Shown here: positions 10,901-19,900 of the stretch, piece after piece
How positions within the stretch are numbered: position 1 is the stretch's first letter
Layout: the number at the start of each line of letters is the position of its first letter
NCBI RefSeq assembly: GCF_002632585.1
Contig: NZ_NIBV01000002.1
Span: 1,224,613-1,288,612, forward strand
DNA: 64,000 nt
Direction of reading: 5' to 3'
Source of the DNA: Xenorhabdus szentirmaii DSM 16338
Lineage (GTDB): Bacteria > Pseudomonadota > Gammaproteobacteria > Enterobacterales > Enterobacteriaceae
The notes under the pieces: generated by a model
Told to the model about the DNA's origin: nothing
The model's database searches: none
What the model saw: the letters and a program-made list of their open reading frames with translations, nothing else
Position numbers and translations under genes: made by a program

Positions 10901-13900
10901 AATAACACCCGATTCAAGAACATCATCCATGCAATACCAGTTGAACAGCAGCTCACCATCCACTTCCATCACCTGATGATCCAGCCAGACCTGTGGTGTT
11001 TGGCTTAAAACAAAGACCGGATCGCCCAGTAATTGGGTAATGGATTGTTTGATAGCCACGCCTTCTTGCGCCATTCCCAACATGCTGGTGAAAACGACAG
11101 GGGTGAGGGGCTGCCTGTTTTGGGCATCATTGGATTGCTGGCGACCGAGTTCGCGCAACACTTCAACACCATTGACATGGCTGTGGCTCAGGCGCTGCCA
11201 AAGCAAGGTCTGTGTTTTTTCCATGCTGGCACGCAGAGACGTTGTCTTGCGTAAATCAAAATCCATCAGCATGACAGAAGTAAAATCACCAATCAGATCC
11301 TGAACTTCCGGATGGAAAGGCTGGCGGTTAAAGAATGTCAGATTGAGGGTGAACAGCGGGTGGCGGCTGTACCATTCAAGCGTATGGGCAAACAGGGTCA
11401 GCAGCCCCGCAGATGGCGTCACTCCCCATTTTTGCCAGCTTTGTTTCAGTAATTGCCAGTCAGATTGTGCCAATCGACCTTCATAAGTTGTGAATTGAGG
11501 TTGACTGCGTTGGGTTGGTTGTGGGTTCAACGGCAATCTCGGCGCCGGAGGAAGTGAAAGCAATTGTTCCTGCCAGTATGCCCATGAGGTACGCCACTCT
11601 TTACTCTCACGTTGCGCCTGCTCTGCCATGACATAATCGCGGAAAGTAAAGTGTTGCGGTGCCAGAGGTTGTTGGCGATAGGCAAGTTGTAGATCGTCCA
11701 TCATGATCCGGAAACTCTGTACGTCAAATTGCAACAGATCCAGATTCATATGTAAGCGGCAACGTTCATCGGGCAACAATGAAACAGAAACGTCAAACAG
11801 TGGCCACTGTTCTGCGGGAGGCACTAAATAAGAAAGCGCATGACGGCGTTGAGCCAAAGCCTGTTCACAGGCGGTGTCATCCAGTGAACGCAAGTCATCC
11901 TGTGATAGAGCATACCAAGGGGTCTCCGGCAGAATTCTCTGCTGCCCATCTTCGTCCACTATCATGCGCAACATGCCATGACGCTGGATCAACACATTCC
12001 ATGCCTGCTCAAAGCGGAGAATGTCAAAGTGTTGCAGTGTCAGATCCCATTCAAACAGGACATGACAGGCGACCCCGCCAAATTCAAAGGCTTGAGTGCG
12101 TCCGACCCAATAAGCATGTTGGATGGGCGTCAGGGGAAATGGCTCATGGCGTCGGCCACTATCAATAATGATCTCAGCTTGAACAGAAGGAATGGACTGT
12201 TCAGGCAATGTCTTTCCAATGAGAGCATTGAGCCCTTCCAGCGTCATATTCTGATAAGCCCGTTCTGCGGTTAATCTGAAACCAAATTGCTGGTGGATAA
12301 CACTGTTCAGTTCAAGGAACAACAGCGAATCTAAACCAAATTGCAGTAAATCTTGTTGGGCTTCCAAACATTCAGGTTTTTCTAAACGCAACAATGTCGC
12401 AACACACTGACGCAGCCAATTCAGCCGCTGTTGGCTATCCCGATGGCGCGTATTCTCCGTGGACGGTGCGGATACGGCTGCGGGCACAGATATGGCGGCA
12501 GCAACACTATGGTAAGGGGATAAGCCAGTCTGTAAACGTCGGGAAATATCAGGATGGCGTTCATCCAATCGCATGGCCAGATAACATGGAGCTGGCGCTC
12601 TCAGCGACTGGGTGAGATGCCAGATCCCTTCATTGATATTGAATGGCAGCATGCCATCCTGAGCGAGTTTCTCCACGAGCCTGAGGTCACTGGCCATACC
12701 AATGCCTCCCCAAACACCCCAAACCCATGTTTTCACCATCAGAGAATCTGACGCTGTCAGTGCCAAAGATTCCAAACAGGCATTGGCGATGGCGTAAGCA
12801 CCTTGGCCCTTAGCCCCCAGCAATGAGGCCGCAGACGCGTGAAGCAGCAAATATCGGGCATTATGTTGTTGGAGTGCGCCTTGCAACACGTCTCCGCTTT
12901 TGGCTTTGACAGACAACATTTGTGACAGGTGCTGATGCCCCAGTTTTGCCAGCGGCGTATGGTCAGCAACGCCGGCGGCATGGATTGCGCCGGCAATGCT
13001 GTCAGTCTCTGCCAATGTCTGTATTGCGCTTAACAGGGCCGGTGTGTCAGTGACATCAACATTAACCCAGCGTATTTCACATTCATCACCCTGTGACAGT
13101 TCTTGTACAAAAGCATCCCAATCCGGATGCTGGCGACGGGCAAACACGGCAATCTTGCGGGCACCCTGCGACAGCAACCAACGGACAGAAATCTGACCGA
13201 TACCGCCCATGCCACCTGTAACAATATGCCAACCCTGACGGGGAATTGTCGCGGCATGTTGTGAAAGCGGTAAGGCATGGCGCTGTAAAACCGGCGCTGC
13301 CATCTGGTTGCCCCGAACCCTCAGCCACCGGTTATGTTCACCCAGAGAGTTCAATGCTGAGGATAGGGTTTCTCCGTCATGGATATCACCGATATCTATG
13401 GCCTGAATATGGAGGTGGGGATACTCTTCAACCGCAACGCGCAATAAAGCCCAAACAGCATATTGAGCAGGGTTGATGGCCTCTTTTGATAGTGTACTTT
13501 CAGGTTGGGCATGGCAAGTGACAACCGTGAGTGAGCCTGTGTCATGATGTTCTAATTCGCGGATGACCTGCTGGCACAATTCAACCGTGTCATGGCCCTG
13601 AAGCAGTAATAATTTGTTTTTGCTTTCAGGCTGCAAATGAATGCCTGCCTGATGCCAATGCCGGGCAATCGCATCTCGGGATATTGATGGGCACAGAAGC
13701 TGGTATGCCTTAGGAGAGCTTGGTTTATTCCCTGCATTGATGGCGTGCCAATGCAGGGAATACTGTGTCTCAGGGCAGGGTTGCGGCATGGGCAGCCATG
13801 ATTTTTCCACGATTTTGGCTGTTTTGGCCGCCAATAATTGACGGGGGAGATCAGCCCTGTCACTCATCAGGGCGAACAAACGCTCACCTGCGTAGATCAG

Positions 13901-16900
13901 TGCAGGGAAATCTGAAAGTAAATCCCTCTCTAATAATCTGCGTTTGGCATATGGCAGGGAACGGCAAGGGCGATACATTTTATGGGTTGTTGGCCCGGAA
14001 ACAGGCTGGTAATAACCTTGCTGAACACACAGTCTCAGCAGTTGCTCCAGCAAAGGAAGCCAGCAAGGTTGCAGACGGCCGGCCCGGATCGTGTCGATGG
14101 CACTGAAACCTTGTTCTGCACCTCGTCCATGACATTGGTAGACCAGTGCATCGGTATACAGTGCACGAAGTATCGCCGCATCAGCATGCTGTCCAATGGT
14201 GGGTTCAAGGAGAGCATTGATATCAATTCCGGTATTGACGGGCGCTTTCACCGATTGGGGGGCAGTGAAGCGATACTCCTGTTTATCGAAAGGATAGAGC
14301 GGTGCATGGCATTTTTCCCCTGTAAACGGGAAAAGGTGTCGCCAGTCAAGTTGTGCACCGGCACAATACAGTTGCATCAGCACGGCTTGCTGAATGTCTT
14401 CTGGCGCACTTTGACGGTTTGCGGTCGCAATCCATGTCTCTTGCGGCAAACTGATGCGACGTCCAATCCCGGTTAGCTGTGCATCCGCGCCAAACTCAAC
14501 AAAAAGAGCCACTCCTTGTTGGCGAGAAAACTCAATGGCTTGGTGATAATGTACTGTATGACGCATATGGTCACGCCAATAGTCAGGTGACGCCCATTGC
14601 TCCGACGTCGCGAACTCCGCTGTCAGGGTAGAAATGAGGGGGATCTCTTCTGATGCAGGTTGCAGCTGTTTCACATATTGGGCGAATGTATCCAGCACCG
14701 GCTCCAGCATGGCGGAATGTGCCGCACAGGTGATGTTAAGGCGCTGGCAGGGAATGTGTTGCTGTTCCAGACGCTGTGTCAGTGTGCCAATCTCTGCTTC
14801 AGTGCCCGCCCAGACCCAATGTTGCGGGCCATTGCACACGGCCAGATCCAGTGTCAGTGAATGGGTAAAGGGAAGGATATCGTCTTTGTTGGCAAAAACA
14901 GCCAGCATTGCCCCCTGATTGCATTGCTGCATCAGTTTTCCCCGCATTGCAACCAAGGGCATGATTTGCTCAGGTGTGAAAGCCCCGGCAACAACGGTAG
15001 CGGCGAACTCTCCGACGGAATGCCCCAATACATAATCCGGCTTGAGTCCCAGCGCCTGCCAATGGGCAGCCAGCGCAATCTGATGCGCGACAATGGCGGG
15101 TTGTGCGTATTCAGTTGTGGCCAATGCGTCATCATGCTCTCCAAACATCACGGCTTTTAATGGCAGAGCCAGTTCGGATGCACAAGCGGCGCAACAACGA
15201 TCCAACATCGCGGAAAAAACGGGAGAACGGGCATACATATCTTTGCCCATGCCAGACCATTGGCACCCCTGACCACTGAATTGCCACAGCTGTTTATTTT
15301 CACTCTTGGCCTGACCATGAAAAATATCAGGTGCGGCGCTATGATCAGGCAAGGCGGTTGGCTGGTTAGCAAAGCCGGATAAATCCGCAGCACGTTTGGC
15401 GGTATTTTGTGGTGTCAATGCCACGGCCAAACGCCATGGCAATGAAAGGTCACGTCCCTGCAAGGCTGTCCAGGCTAAATTGGTATAGTTTTCCGGTGCC
15501 TTGTTGAAGGCGTTCGAATAACGTTCCGCCAATTGACGCAGTGAGGATTCAGATGCAGCAGAAAGTAACAGAGATGCTGCTTGTGAACGCGTTTGCGAAG
15601 GATTGATACGGTGACGCTGTAACTCTTCCGGTAATGACTGCACCACAATATGGCAGTTGGTGCCGCCAATGCCGAATGATGAAACCCCTGCGGTGCGAAG
15701 GGTTTGTGCCCAGTGCTCACCTTGGGTGGCCAGCCTGAATGGGCTTTGTTCCAGCCGCAATGCAGGGTTGGGTTGCTGCACATTAATCGTCGGGGGAATG
15801 TAGCCATGCCAGACGGACAAGATGGTTTTAATCAGGCTGGCAATCCCTGCGGCAGTATCAAGATGGCCGATGTTGCTTTTCACCGAACCCAGACAGCATG
15901 GAGGGAGATCCACATTTCGCCCGGAAAAGACGCTGCGCAATGCATCAACTTCGATTGGATCACCAAGGGGAGTGCCTGTGCCGTGTGCTTCAATCATACC
16001 GATATCATCAACGCTGACATCCGCCAGTTGCAGAGATTCAGCGATCACGCGCCGCTGGCCGTTGACCGAAGGGGCGGTGAACCCCACTTTTTCGTTGCCA
16101 TCATTATTAATCGCACTGCCACGCAATACCGCCATAATGGGATCGCCGTCGCGTAATGCATCATTCAGGCGTTTTAGCGTAACAACGCCAACCCCGTTTC
16201 CGCCATAAGTGCCATTTGCCTGACTGTCAAATGGACGACAACGTCCATCAGGGGAGAAGATCATACCGGGTTGATACGAGTATCCGCTTTCTTGTGGGAA
16301 AGAAACGGCCACCCCACCAGCCAGCGCCATGTCACATTCACCGGAGCGCAGATTTTCGCAAGCCATGTGTACAGCAACCAGTGAACTTGAGCAGGCAGTC
16401 TGTACCGTCATGGCAGGGCCTTTCAGGTTTAATTTGTAGGCAGTACGGGTTGCAAGATAATCCTTATCATTGCTCATCAATGCCTGTAACCCTTTCACTT
16501 TACCGACATCAGTGATCGTGAACTGTGACCATGAAGGCCACGTACTGGCCCGGCTGCTGCCGAAAACACCGGTTTTCAGCTGCACATTGCGGGGTGAATA
16601 ACCGGCATGTTCAAGAGCATGCCAGGCTGTTTGCAGGAACAGGCGTTGCTGTGGATCGAGCATTTCTGCTTCCTGGCGGGAATAGCCAAACAGCGAGGCG
16701 TCAAATTGTTCCGCATCCTCAAGTATGGCCGCCTGATTGATAAAGTTTTCACTATCAATGACTTCAGGCGGGATGCCAGCATCCAATAATGTTTGGCGGG
16801 AGAGTGCGGTTGTGCACTCAATGCCCTGTTTCAGGTTATGCCAAAAAGCACCGCTATCAGGTGCCTGCGGAAAACGGCAGGCAAGGCCAATCACTGCGAT

Positions 16901-16939
16901 GGGATCACAATTATCGTAGTGAGGCGTTAAATCAATCAT
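4979..16939 (-). CDS. irp1: Hybrid PKS-NRPS, HMWP1/Irp1-like, with an additional Cy-A-PCP module
   Basis: A 3986-residue megasynthase from the ATG at 16939, which overlaps the HMWP2 stop as ATGA and has an AAGGAG site in front. A longer reading to 17050 lies inside HMWP2 and is rejected. Domains in order (approximate residues): ketosynthase 10-440 with TACSSS, EAHGTGT and SNIGHLD; acyltransferase with GHSVGEF near 636; ketoreductase with GGMGGIG near 1243 and a GQGAYAIANA active-site segment; ACP with FGLDSLLF near 1533; cyclisation domain from 1600 with the DxxxxD signature DLLQFD; methyltransferase with EVGAGTG near 2300; PCP with GGDSLIA near 2572; second cyclisation domain from 2642 (DLVVAD); adenylation domain with FTSGSTGKPKG near 3235 and FDLSVYD; PCP with GGDSLAA near 3656; thioesterase with GWSFGG near 3785. 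Yersinia HMWP1 is about 3160 residues, has no A domain and has a C-methyltransferase in the PKS part. Here the roughly 350 residues between AT and KR show no SAM motif. The product is therefore yersiniabactin-like but with an extra cysteine-type unit. The A-domain substrate is inferred, not proven. Confidence 0.95.
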   Translation of the reverse strand: MIDLTPHYDNCDPIAVIGLACRFPQAPDSGAFWHNLKQGIECTTALSRQTLLDAGIPPEVIDSENFINQAAILEDAEQFDASLFGYSRQEAEMLDPQQRLFLQTAWHALEHAGYSPRNVQLKTGVFGSSRASTWPSWSQFTITDVGKVKGLQALMSNDKDYLATRTAYKLNLKGPAMTVQTACSSSLVAVHMACENLRSGECDMALAGGVAVSFPQESGYSYQPGMIFSPDGRCRPFDSQANGTYGGNGVGVVTLKRLNDALRDGDPIMAVLRGSAINNDGNEKVGFTAPSVNGQRRVIAESLQLADVSVDDIGMIEAHGTGTPLGDPIEVDALRSVFSGRNVDLPPCCLGSVKSNIGHLDTAAGIASLIKTILSVWHGYIPPTINVQQPNPALRLEQSPFRLATQGEHWAQTLRTAGVSSFGIGGTNCHIVVQSLPEELQRHRINPSQTRSQAASLLLSAASESSLRQLAERYSNAFNKAPENYTNLAWTALQGRDLSLPWRLAVALTPQNTAKRAADLSGFANQPTALPDHSAAPDIFHGQAKSENKQLWQFSGQGCQWSGMGKDMYARSPVFSAMLDRCCAACASELALPLKAVMFGEHDDALATTEYAQPAIVAHQIALAAHWQALGLKPDYVLGHSVGEFAATVVAGAFTPEQIMPLVAMRGKLMQQCNQGAMLAVFANKDDILPFTHSLTLDLAVCNGPQHWVWAGTEAEIGTLTQRLEQQHIPCQRLNITCAAHSAMLEPVLDTFAQYVKQLQPASEEIPLISTLTAEFATSEQWASPDYWRDHMRHTVHYHQAIEFSRQQGVALFVEFGADAQLTGIGRRISLPQETWIATANRQSAPEDIQQAVLMQLYCAGAQLDWRHLFPFTGEKCHAPLYPFDKQEYRFTAPQSVKAPVNTGIDINALLEPTIGQHADAAILRALYTDALVYQCHGRGAEQGFSAIDTIRAGRLQPCWLPLLEQLLRLCVQQGYYQPVSGPTTHKMYRPCRSLPYAKRRLLERDLLSDFPALIYAGERLFALMSDRADLPRQLLAAKTAKIVEKSWLPMPQPCPETQYSLHWHAINAGNKPSSPKAYQLLCPSISRDAIARHWHQAGIHLQPESKNKLLLLQGHDTVELCQQVIRELEHHDTGSLTVVTCHAQPESTLSKEAINPAQYAVWALLRVAVEEYPHLHIQAIDIGDIHDGETLSSALNSLGEHNRWLRVRGNQMAAPVLQRHALPLSQHAATIPRQGWHIVTGGMGGIGQISVRWLLSQGARKIAVFARRQHPDWDAFVQELSQGDECEIRWVNVDVTDTPALLSAIQTLAETDSIAGAIHAAGVADHTPLAKLGHQHLSQMLSVKAKSGDVLQGALQQHNARYLLLHASAASLLGAKGQGAYAIANACLESLALTASDSLMVKTWVWGVWGGIGMASDLRLVEKLAQDGMLPFNINEGIWHLTQSLRAPAPCYLAMRLDERHPDISRRLQTGLSPYHSVAAAISVPAAVSAPSTENTRHRDSQQRLNWLRQCVATLLRLEKPECLEAQQDLLQFGLDSLLFLELNSVIHQQFGFRLTAERAYQNMTLEGLNALIGKTLPEQSIPSVQAEIIIDSGRRHEPFPLTPIQHAYWVGRTQAFEFGGVACHVLFEWDLTLQHFDILRFEQAWNVLIQRHGMLRMIVDEDGQQRILPETPWYALSQDDLRSLDDTACEQALAQRRHALSYLVPPAEQWPLFDVSVSLLPDERCRLHMNLDLLQFDVQSFRIMMDDLQLAYRQQPLAPQHFTFRDYVMAEQAQRESKEWRTSWAYWQEQLLSLPPAPRLPLNPQPTQRSQPQFTTYEGRLAQSDWQLLKQSWQKWGVTPSAGLLTLFAHTLEWYSRHPLFTLNLTFFNRQPFHPEVQDLIGDFTSVMLMDFDLRKTTSLRASMEKTQTLLWQRLSHSHVNGVEVLRELGRQQSNDAQNRQPLTPVVFTSMLGMAQEGVAIKQSITQLLGDPVFVLSQTPQVWLDHQVMEVDGELLFNWYCMDDVLESGVIEGLFAAYNALLAQICHQADSTGLYDLKIPPAGHARYDFWPQHPELRQAEEWLRTKPEIRLAEIQPRQNKALDNGNTIGDISDNAQGYDLWLVAEDNASLPLPAMQAEAQAINTDTLPLPTPEEQQSFECSWQHIEQQALFGLAKTLLRHHLFAAPQQCHSREEIARCLQLAPQYQRLLKQWLALLGNRGFIEKTGDNYRCLQSLRQIPAPTAKLDDAVWCQAISRYVATCIEQHDTLLAGQNNALELLFADKQTTASLYSENPALHCLNRTAAEIIRQLSQSSEHFTMLEVGAGTGATSQKVLKQNAHCIESYHFTDISPLFLDDARQLLNQYGETVKFALFDINQHIDFGQHPESGYDLIMAVNVLHDATHLNNTLKRLSRLLKSGGWLLIIESTKRDSAMQLASVGFIEGINAWTDDRGNHDDNESALLELAGWRQCLEKSGYRVSLEWPGQDGPELHQQLILAQSGQQSRLNLSEIAAQFSMLPYPLHIQQQEQLPLSVITQERTPQPSAAKTGQSDTAGDLSHDFHDTEQSDIEQDVIALWNSLLTQPVQRHSDFFQSGGDSLIATRMVVQLRRQGYGQANLQKLFEYPKLSEFCRTLRAVELTPEIPVALSQAAPALASEEILPLTPLQYAYWLGESQLFQFGNGIAHFYAELAMDTLDLPRFTAAWDRVINHHAQLRGYVKDGQYHILPEVPHYAPTVIDYRNMTPDERETKLAHARNTLRTQGVPSDSWPLFDLTLHHIDDRAYLLHLTVDLVVADGKSLTLILRDLHQWYQAVDWQPEPQLATIGDYIQALEDEKSGETWQQSRQYWLDRLPSLPDAPMLPLKSSQSLELDQQCLTGVITPQQWQRLQQRAAEHRVSPSQVMLTLFAHVLSVWSSNAHFTINVLHGNRLLMPQHCDTLVGNLSTTSLLEVDLRNTAGFSDAVNRIQKQWLADLQHALFDGQLVLREKNQHRHNLNAGMPIVFNDTTGTAGKGPSGLGTLNLFGAQTPHVYLDCMLISRAEGGVTIQWAILPQLFQPQVAENMFAHYQACVATLLEPDYIWSNPIPDWLPAHDRALCQISNATRRDFPSHTLCSLIEHAVNRYPQRTAVVDASRQIDYCTLWSQSLTLAAHLQAQGDQASSLIGVVMEKGWEQVVAVIAILLTGRAYLPIDASYPQQRIHQLLASGEVDTVLTQPQFAQQIHWPEHSRVISLDETLLSNLPAATSKPCLPAHPADLAYVIFTSGSTGKPKGVMIDHQGAVNTILDINQRIALNEHDSVLAISELTFDLSVYDLFGPLSCGAKLVIPSAGDNRQPDRLLAWLHQESVTVWNSVPAFVQLLEEYTQNHSHSLNGLRWVLMSGDWIPTHLPEKLYALHPALNLLSLGGATEASIWSIAYPIAQVDPNWRSIPYGKPLSNQTFHVLNAALSPCPVWVTGELYIGGSGLAQGYWADAEKTAQAFITHPQTGERLYRTGDLGRWLPDGNIEFLGRNDHQVKIRGYRIELGEIEHRLCEHPAVQQAIVFAHTASTGALQLVAGLRLTDDAPASAELLPVLPHWLQQTLPIWMCPQRFIMLETMPVSDNGKIDRRTLMDLAEADLAEKEQNIHSMQSGAVSPVLNAASNAALNTVFNTVFNTTTGRTVLSLWESVLEQQGINVHESFFVLGGDSLAAVRLMMKINQTFNRQYPLSLLQTYDTVHSLAEFIEHQPENISQGIVLNEGNTEKPTLFIVHPIGGHLLGYHHLATAFGDRRLIGLAFTPESLNTDAPSVAALATNYINQIRALQPEGPYALAGWSFGGLVAYEMAHQLRAVGEQVSHCILIDSFAPNVRTDLILDDTFGHRHFLLDLQGQFPDLALDNHAITADTETFLQALSEALPLSAKFDSSLTELYTVWHHNLRALVDYHPPRSPQPFSLVQATQALPDFMDYLDLTTITSADLGWQAFGPVNVTQLDGDHYSLFQPGHVSTLVTCLNNILNSIPAIEPVKENI
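6041..6100. repeat. 12-bp in-frame tandem repeat in the HMWP1 A-PCP linker
   Basis: Five imperfect 12-bp units of the type ATTGAAAACAGT (plus strand) lie in the linker between the second-module A domain and its PCP. They encode Asn-rich four-residue repeats (NTVF, NAAL) on the minus strand. The unit keeps the frame whatever the copy number. Confidence 0.9.
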
Positions 16940-19900
16940 TGTGCAACTCCTTTGTAACGTATTTTCCGTTGTTGCAGACGCTTTTGTTGTTGTTGCTGAC
17001 GAAGCGTCATTGACGGCGGTTGTCCGTCTTTCGCGCCTTTCTGGCAACACAGGCTGAGCGCTTCTGGCGTTGGATAAGCAAATAAATCAGTCACAACAAG
17101 GTGGTGGAAACCGGCTTGCTGTAGCTTGCTGTGTAGTTGAATCAGCTGTAGCGAATTGGCTCCTGCTTCAAAAAAGTTCTGTTTAGCCTGAATAGGCTGG
17201 TTAATGACAGAGAAAAACAGGCGTTGAATGGCATGGCATGTTTCATTGCCTATTTCATTGCCTATTTCATTGCCTGTTTCAGGGAACACCGGTTGGTCAA
17301 AGCCGTCCGTCCCCGCTGATGGCAAGCTCTGTTGCACGGACAGCGCTTGTTGGCGCGGCATCAGTTGCTCCAGTGCGGTGTGCCAGCTTTCGGGCTGTGA
17401 AGCGAGGGTACGCAGTAAGGCGGTATAACGGTTGAACATCGTTTGCAATTGATGCGGTTCAAATAACGCTTCAACGGCATCCCAGTTCAGGCACAGTTCG
17501 TTGTCCGATTCGTAAACCTGATGATCCAACCAGATTTGTGGCGTCTGAGAGATCCCCCAAACGGGTTTCATCCATGATGAGTGTGAAAGAAACTGTCCTT
17601 CATGCGTACCCAAAGCGCTGGTGAATACAACAGGCATGATGGCAGCGTTTGGGCCGCGGTTTTGGGCCAGTTCACGCATGACTTTGATTGCTGAAATATG
17701 GCGATGATCCAAATCCTGCCATAGCTGTTGTTGCAGTTGCCGTGCACTTGACAGCCAATTTGTCTCAGGATGCCAGGCCAACAGTGACAATGAAGTGAAA
17801 TCACCCAGAATATGTTTAATGTTTTCGTGCCAGTGCGGGCGATCGAAAAGCGTCAGATTAAGGGTTAACTCCGGTCTGGTGCTGAACGCAGACAACACTG
17901 TCGCATAAGCGGCAATGAGGAGGGCAGATGGCGTTATCTGATGCAATGCCGCATGTTGTTTCAACTGATCCCACTCATGGGCAGACAGTCTGTCGCTGTA
18001 GCGCACAAAACGCGGGGACTGAACCTCTTCCGGTGCGATGCGCAATGGCAGTTGTGGCGCGGGTGGCAATGTTTTCACCCGCTCTTGCCAATATTGCAGG
18101 GAATCCTGATGTACCGGCATTTGTTGCTGGCGTAACACACAATCCCGGAATGTAATATCCAGTGGTGGCAGTTCGTGCTGTTCATCGAGATACAACTGCT
18201 CTAATTCCGCCAGCAAGATCTGCATACTCAAGCCATCCAGCAGAAGGTTATCCAGATTGACAAACAGTCGGGAAACAAAGCCCTTGTCTTGTGCCAACCG
18301 GAAATCGAACACCGGCCAATGGCCTGCATCCAGTACCTGATGTGACAACTGTTCACGGAGTGCATCCGCTTCACGAATATCTGAATATTGATGCTGTTTA
18401 ACGGAAAAGGCAGGAACCTCCCGCAATACCTGTTGCTGCCCATCAACAACAACGGTCCGGAGTACGGGATGGCGTTGGATCAGGTGATTCAATACCCGAT
18501 TCAGGCGTTGAACATCGAGATTTTCTATCCGGTATTCGATAAAGAAATGTGAGCCGATACCACTGAGGGCAAATCCGGGATAACGCCCAACTAAATAAGC
18601 CTGCTGAACCTCAGTCAATGGGAAAGGTTGGTATTCATCTTGTTCTTGCGGAGTCGGCCGGGCTTCTGATGTTTTTTCAGACAGAGGCGAACAGGGCGAA
18701 CAGGGCGAACATAAAGGAGTCAGTGTAGCGCTGAACGCAGCTAATTGTGGGTGGCGGAAAAGCTGACTCAGTTCGCTTTTAAAGCCCTGCTGTGCCAGTT
18801 CACCAATCAAGCGTGTTGCCAAAAGACTGTCACCACCCAGTTGGAAAAAGTCGCTTTCAGGGCCTACCTGTTCCGCATTGAGCAGGTTTTGCCAGAGGCT
18901 GGCAACAGTTTGCTCCTGTGCATTGAGCAGCACCGTTTCATTCTGATGTGTTGTTTCTGTTTTTGCCGGAGACAATAACGTTTGAGTCAGTGCTTTTCGG
19001 TCAATCTTTCCGTTGGGCGTGAGAGGCAAGTGCGGAATGACATGCAAACACTGTGGGATCATGTACTTCGGCAAATACTGTGCCAGCACAGACTTTATTT
19101 TTTCCCGATCAGGCAGGGTGACGTTGTCACTTGCCTGCATTAACAATACGCTGAGATTGCCAATGGTAATGGGGCTTTCGGTCTGCACTGACAGCGCGAA
19201 TAATTGTGGAGACAGAAGAGACAGCCACTGTTGCGCCGAATGCAGCCGAATTCCCTGAGGTGAAAGCAACTCAGTCGTAATCAGTGAAAGTGATGAAGCC
19301 TGTTGCAATTCCATTGCCAATATTAATGCACCGGGTTGTGCCAGAGGCATCAGTGCCTTGAGGCAATCAGCCGGTTCTTCTTCGCGGTGCAATACATTAT
19401 TGAGCAGAATAATATCAGCCTGATGTTGCAGTGATTCAGGAAGCTGCTCTGTCCAGCGTTTGACTGAAGCGTGAGCATGACCCTTTAATCTTGCTTGCAT
19501 CTGACTGATAAGTGCCTGAGAACGCTCAAACCCAATGTAGGACAGATGGTTATCGGTGATGTTTTCTGCCAGCCACTGGGCGCAAAGTCCGCTGCGGGCG
19601 TCAAACTCCATCAATGTCACGGGGCGTTGCAATTGCAGGGAAAGAGCAATAATCACCTGCTTTAATCCGGCCAGCCACTGCTGGGTTTCTGGCAGGGCAA
19701 AAAGTTGCTGCTCCGGCGCAAATTGTGGGTCATCCAGTAATGTAATGGCGGCTTGCTGTCCGGTGAGGATCTGGCGCAGTGTGGCATGCCAGCGCTCAGG
19801 GACATCTCCGTTACCATGATTGGATGTGGGGAAGGGCGACCCTGCTTGATATGTATGCTGTGCAGACTCGACCAACAAATTGTGCTGGCAAAGATACGTC

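Noticed and set aside
16939..17050. Longer N-terminus for HMWP1
   Set aside because: These 37 codons lie inside the HMWP2 gene. The ATG at 16939 has a good ribosome site, forms an ATGA overlap with the HMWP2 stop and gives a normal ketosynthase start.
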